A DNA stretch of 64,000 nt from CBDCYS01 sp965226245 (GTDB lineage Bacteria; Acidobacteriota; Terriglobia; Bryobacterales; UBA6623). Made by a program: the position numbers and the translations under genes. This document shows positions 62,504-64,000 of the stretch, piece by piece. Under the pieces are notes generated by a model. The model was not told the DNA's origin, ran no database searches, and saw nothing but the letters and a program-made list of their open reading frames with translations. Location of the stretch: positions 1-64,000 of the forward strand of contig CBDDCL010000014.1 in the NCBI GenBank assembly GCA_965226245.1, given 5' to 3'. The first letter of the stretch is position 1, and each line of letters opens with the position of its first letter.

Positions 62504-62645
62504 CTACAAGGCTCGGACCGCCCTTATGTTGTATTTCAACACCAATATGGTCGCTACCCTATGATTGCGAGATCAGCCCCGTGCGCGCGGGCCGCGCCAA
62601 GCGCGTCGTCCAAGCGCGTGGCTGGGCAGGATTGAAGGAGAGGTC

Positions 62646-64000
62646 ATGATCACCGGCGAACTCAAATCCAAAGTGGACAGCATCTGGAACACGATGTGGT
62701 CTGGCGGCATCTCGAATCCGCTCTCGGTCATCGAGCAGCTCACCTACCTGCTCTTCATCAAGCGGCTCGACGAACTACACACCCTGAAGGAGCGCAAGGC
62801 CGCCCGCACCGGCAAGCCTATCGAGGATCCGATCTTCACCGCCAAGCAGGACAAGCTCCGCTGGTCACGCTTTAGAGAGGCCGCGCCGGAGCAGATGTTT
62901 GAGACGGTCCGCGACGGAGTGTTCTCCTTCATCAAGACGCTCGGGCAGAAGGGGGAGGCGGACGGCGAGGGGGGCTCGACGTACAGCCACCATATGAAGG
63001 ATGCCCTCTTCATGATGCCCACGGCCCGTGTGCTGGCCAACGTCGTCGACCAACTCGACGGCATTGATATGGCCGACAGCGACACCAAGGGCGACCTCTA
63101 CGAGTACATGCTCGGCAAGATTGCCACCGCCGGACAGAACGGTCAGTTCCGCACGCCGCGTCACATCATCCGTCTGATGGTGATCATGACCGCCCCGACG
63201 CCCAAGGACGTGATCTGCGACCCGGCCTGCGGCACGGCGGGCTTCCTCGTTGCCGCGTCTGAGCACCTAGTGGAGCACCACAGCGACACCATCTACAAGA
63301 ACGCTACGGCGCGCCGCCACTTCAACGAGGACACGTTCCACGGCTACGACTTCGACAACACCATGCTGCGCATCGGCAGTATGAACATGCTGCTGCACGG
63401 CGTGGAGAACCCAGACATCCGCTACAAGGACTCGCTGGCCCAGACCGACGATGATGACGCGGAGAAGTACTCCTTGGTCCTCGCCAATCCGCCGTTTGCG
63501 GGCAGTCTCGACTACGAGTCCACCGCCAAGGACCTGCAGCAGGTCGTCAAGACCAAGAAGACCGAGCTGTTGTTCCTTGCCCTGTTTCTGCGCCTGCTCC
63601 AGACCGGCGGCCGCGCCGCCGTCATCGTGCCCGACGGCGTGCTCTTCGGGTCGAGCAAGGCGCACAGGACCCTGCGCAAGATTCTGGTCGAGGAGCAGAA
63701 GCTCGACGCCATCGTCTCCATGCCCTCGGGCGTCTTCAAACCCTATGCCGGGGTCTCCACTGCCATCCTGCTCTTCACCAAGACCAACTCCGGCGGCACG
63801 GACCACGTCTGGTTCTACGACATGCAGGCCGACGGCTACTCGCTGGACGACAAGCGCACGCCGCAACCGGAGAAGAGCGATCTTGTAGACATTCTCGCCC
63901 GCTGGCAGCACCGCGAAGCGGAGCGCAAGCGGGCGCAGACGGACCAGAGTTTTCTCGTGCCCAAGGCCGAGATCGCCCGCAACGATTACGACCTCTCCAT
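62646..64000 (+). CDS. hsdM: Type I restriction-modification DNA methyltransferase HsdM, cut by window edge
   Basis: 451 residues to the window end. An N-terminal HsdM_N helical domain (LKSKVDSIWNTMWSGGISNP LSVIEQLTYLLFIKRLDEL) is followed by GQFRTPRHIIRLMV (about 166), SAM motif I DPACGTAGFLV (about 192) and catalytic NPPF in LVLANPPFAGSLDYE (about 281). It methylates adenine in an asymmetric site together with HsdS. GGAGAGGTC precedes ATG 62646. The frame is open to the last base; hsdS and hsdR are expected beyond the window. Confidence 0.93.
   Translation, partial: MITGELKSKVDSIWNTMWSGGISNPLSVIEQLTYLLFIKRLDELHTLKERKAARTGKPIEDPIFTAKQDKLRWSRFREAAPEQMFETVRDGVFSFIKTLGQKGEADGEGGSTYSHHMKDALFMMPTARVLANVVDQLDGIDMADSDTKGDLYEYMLGKIATAGQNGQFRTPRHIIRLMVIMTAPTPKDVICDPACGTAGFLVAASEHLVEHHSDTIYKNATARRHFNEDTFHGYDFDNTMLRIGSMNMLLHGVENPDIRYKDSLAQTDDDDAEKYSLVLANPPFAGSLDYESTAKDLQQVVKTKKTELLFLALFLRLLQTGGRAAVIVPDGVLFGSSKAHRTLRKILVEEQKLDAIVSMPSGVFKPYAGVSTAILLFTKTNSGGTDHVWFYDMQADGYSLDDKRTPQPEKSDLVDILARWQHREAERKRAQTDQSFLVPKAEIARNDYDLS

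Larger units (their letters stand above)
60398..62559. mobile_element. Tn3-ended composite unit carrying nuclease and resolvase
   Basis: 38-bp inverted ends at 60398-60435 (GGGTAGCGCCTATATTGGTG ...) and 62522-62559, two mismatches. Contents: tnpA C-terminal stub at the left end, a PD-(D/E)XK-like gene, an internal Tn3-type end of another kind at 61713, and a resolvase at the right end. Catalytic tnpA is missing, so it could only move if helped in trans. The 5-bp flanks GGCAA and TATGA differ. Confidence 0.75.

Noticed and set aside
1..64000. CRISPR arrays, rRNA and tRNA genes
   Set aside because: No regularly spaced short repeats with unique spacers other than the three iterons, and no tRNA or rRNA signature noticed by reading; a covariance-model scan was not possible.

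Overview
This window looks like a mobile-element-rich accessory region, probably from an Acidobacteriota-like Gram-negative bacterium. The host guess is an inference. It rests on an Oar-type TonB-dependent receptor with an N-terminal carboxypeptidase-like regulatory domain, on TPR + FG-GAP/ASPIC-UnbV (CRTAC1-type) gene pairs, and on Sel1 and MORN repeat remnants. I saw no rRNA, tRNA or CRISPR array.

Layout. 0-2.6 kb: a GT2-GtrA-methyltransferase fusion in an operon, then Sel1 and MORN gene stubs. 2.6-11.0 kb: first copy of an 8,190-bp unit with a Tn3-type resolvase, a TPR protein, a CRTAC1-type protein, an IS256-family transposase and an IS21 element. 11.0-14.1 kb: membrane protein, frameshifted APC permease, HigBA, IS3 tail. 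14.1-23.6 kb: a chromosome-like block with a second, unrelated TPR + CRTAC1 pair, an IS-broken secreted protein gene, a TonB receptor and a divergent, broken GntR regulator. 23.6-26.3 kb: ISNCY and IS5/IS903-type elements side by side. 26.3-34.3 kb: plasmid-type functions: truncated VirD4/TraD coupling protein, candidate oriT, iteron/DnaA-box origin, RepA, HigBA, ParA with a small partner protein, RelE/Phd. 34.3-42.2 kb: mostly gene stubs (methylase, resolvase, dehydrogenase, permease, helicase, ParA, Tn3 transposase) around an intact PLP enzyme, an OmpA-domain protein and an HNH-type protein. 42.3-50.5 kb: second copy of the 8.2-kb unit in direct orientation, 39,486 bp from the first. 50.5-62.6 kb: second candidate oriT, IS5 copy, BrnTA, decayed IS1380, IS1595, IS6, IS3 and IS256 elements, a mini-Tn3, a truncated second RepA, and a Tn3-ended unit carrying a PD-(D/E)XK-like nuclease and a resolvase. 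62.6-64 kb: start of a type I restriction-modification hsdM gene.

The replication, partition, transfer and toxin-antitoxin modules, the duplicate replicon (repA 29.3-30.2 kb and its truncated relative at 57.8 kb) and the number of nested IS ends suggest a plasmid, or a plasmid merged into a larger replicon. The two 8.2-kb direct repeats enclose the main replicon and could recombine to release a circle of about 39.5 kb. Most broken genes carry a single-base frameshift or stop exactly at an IS or inverted-repeat end.
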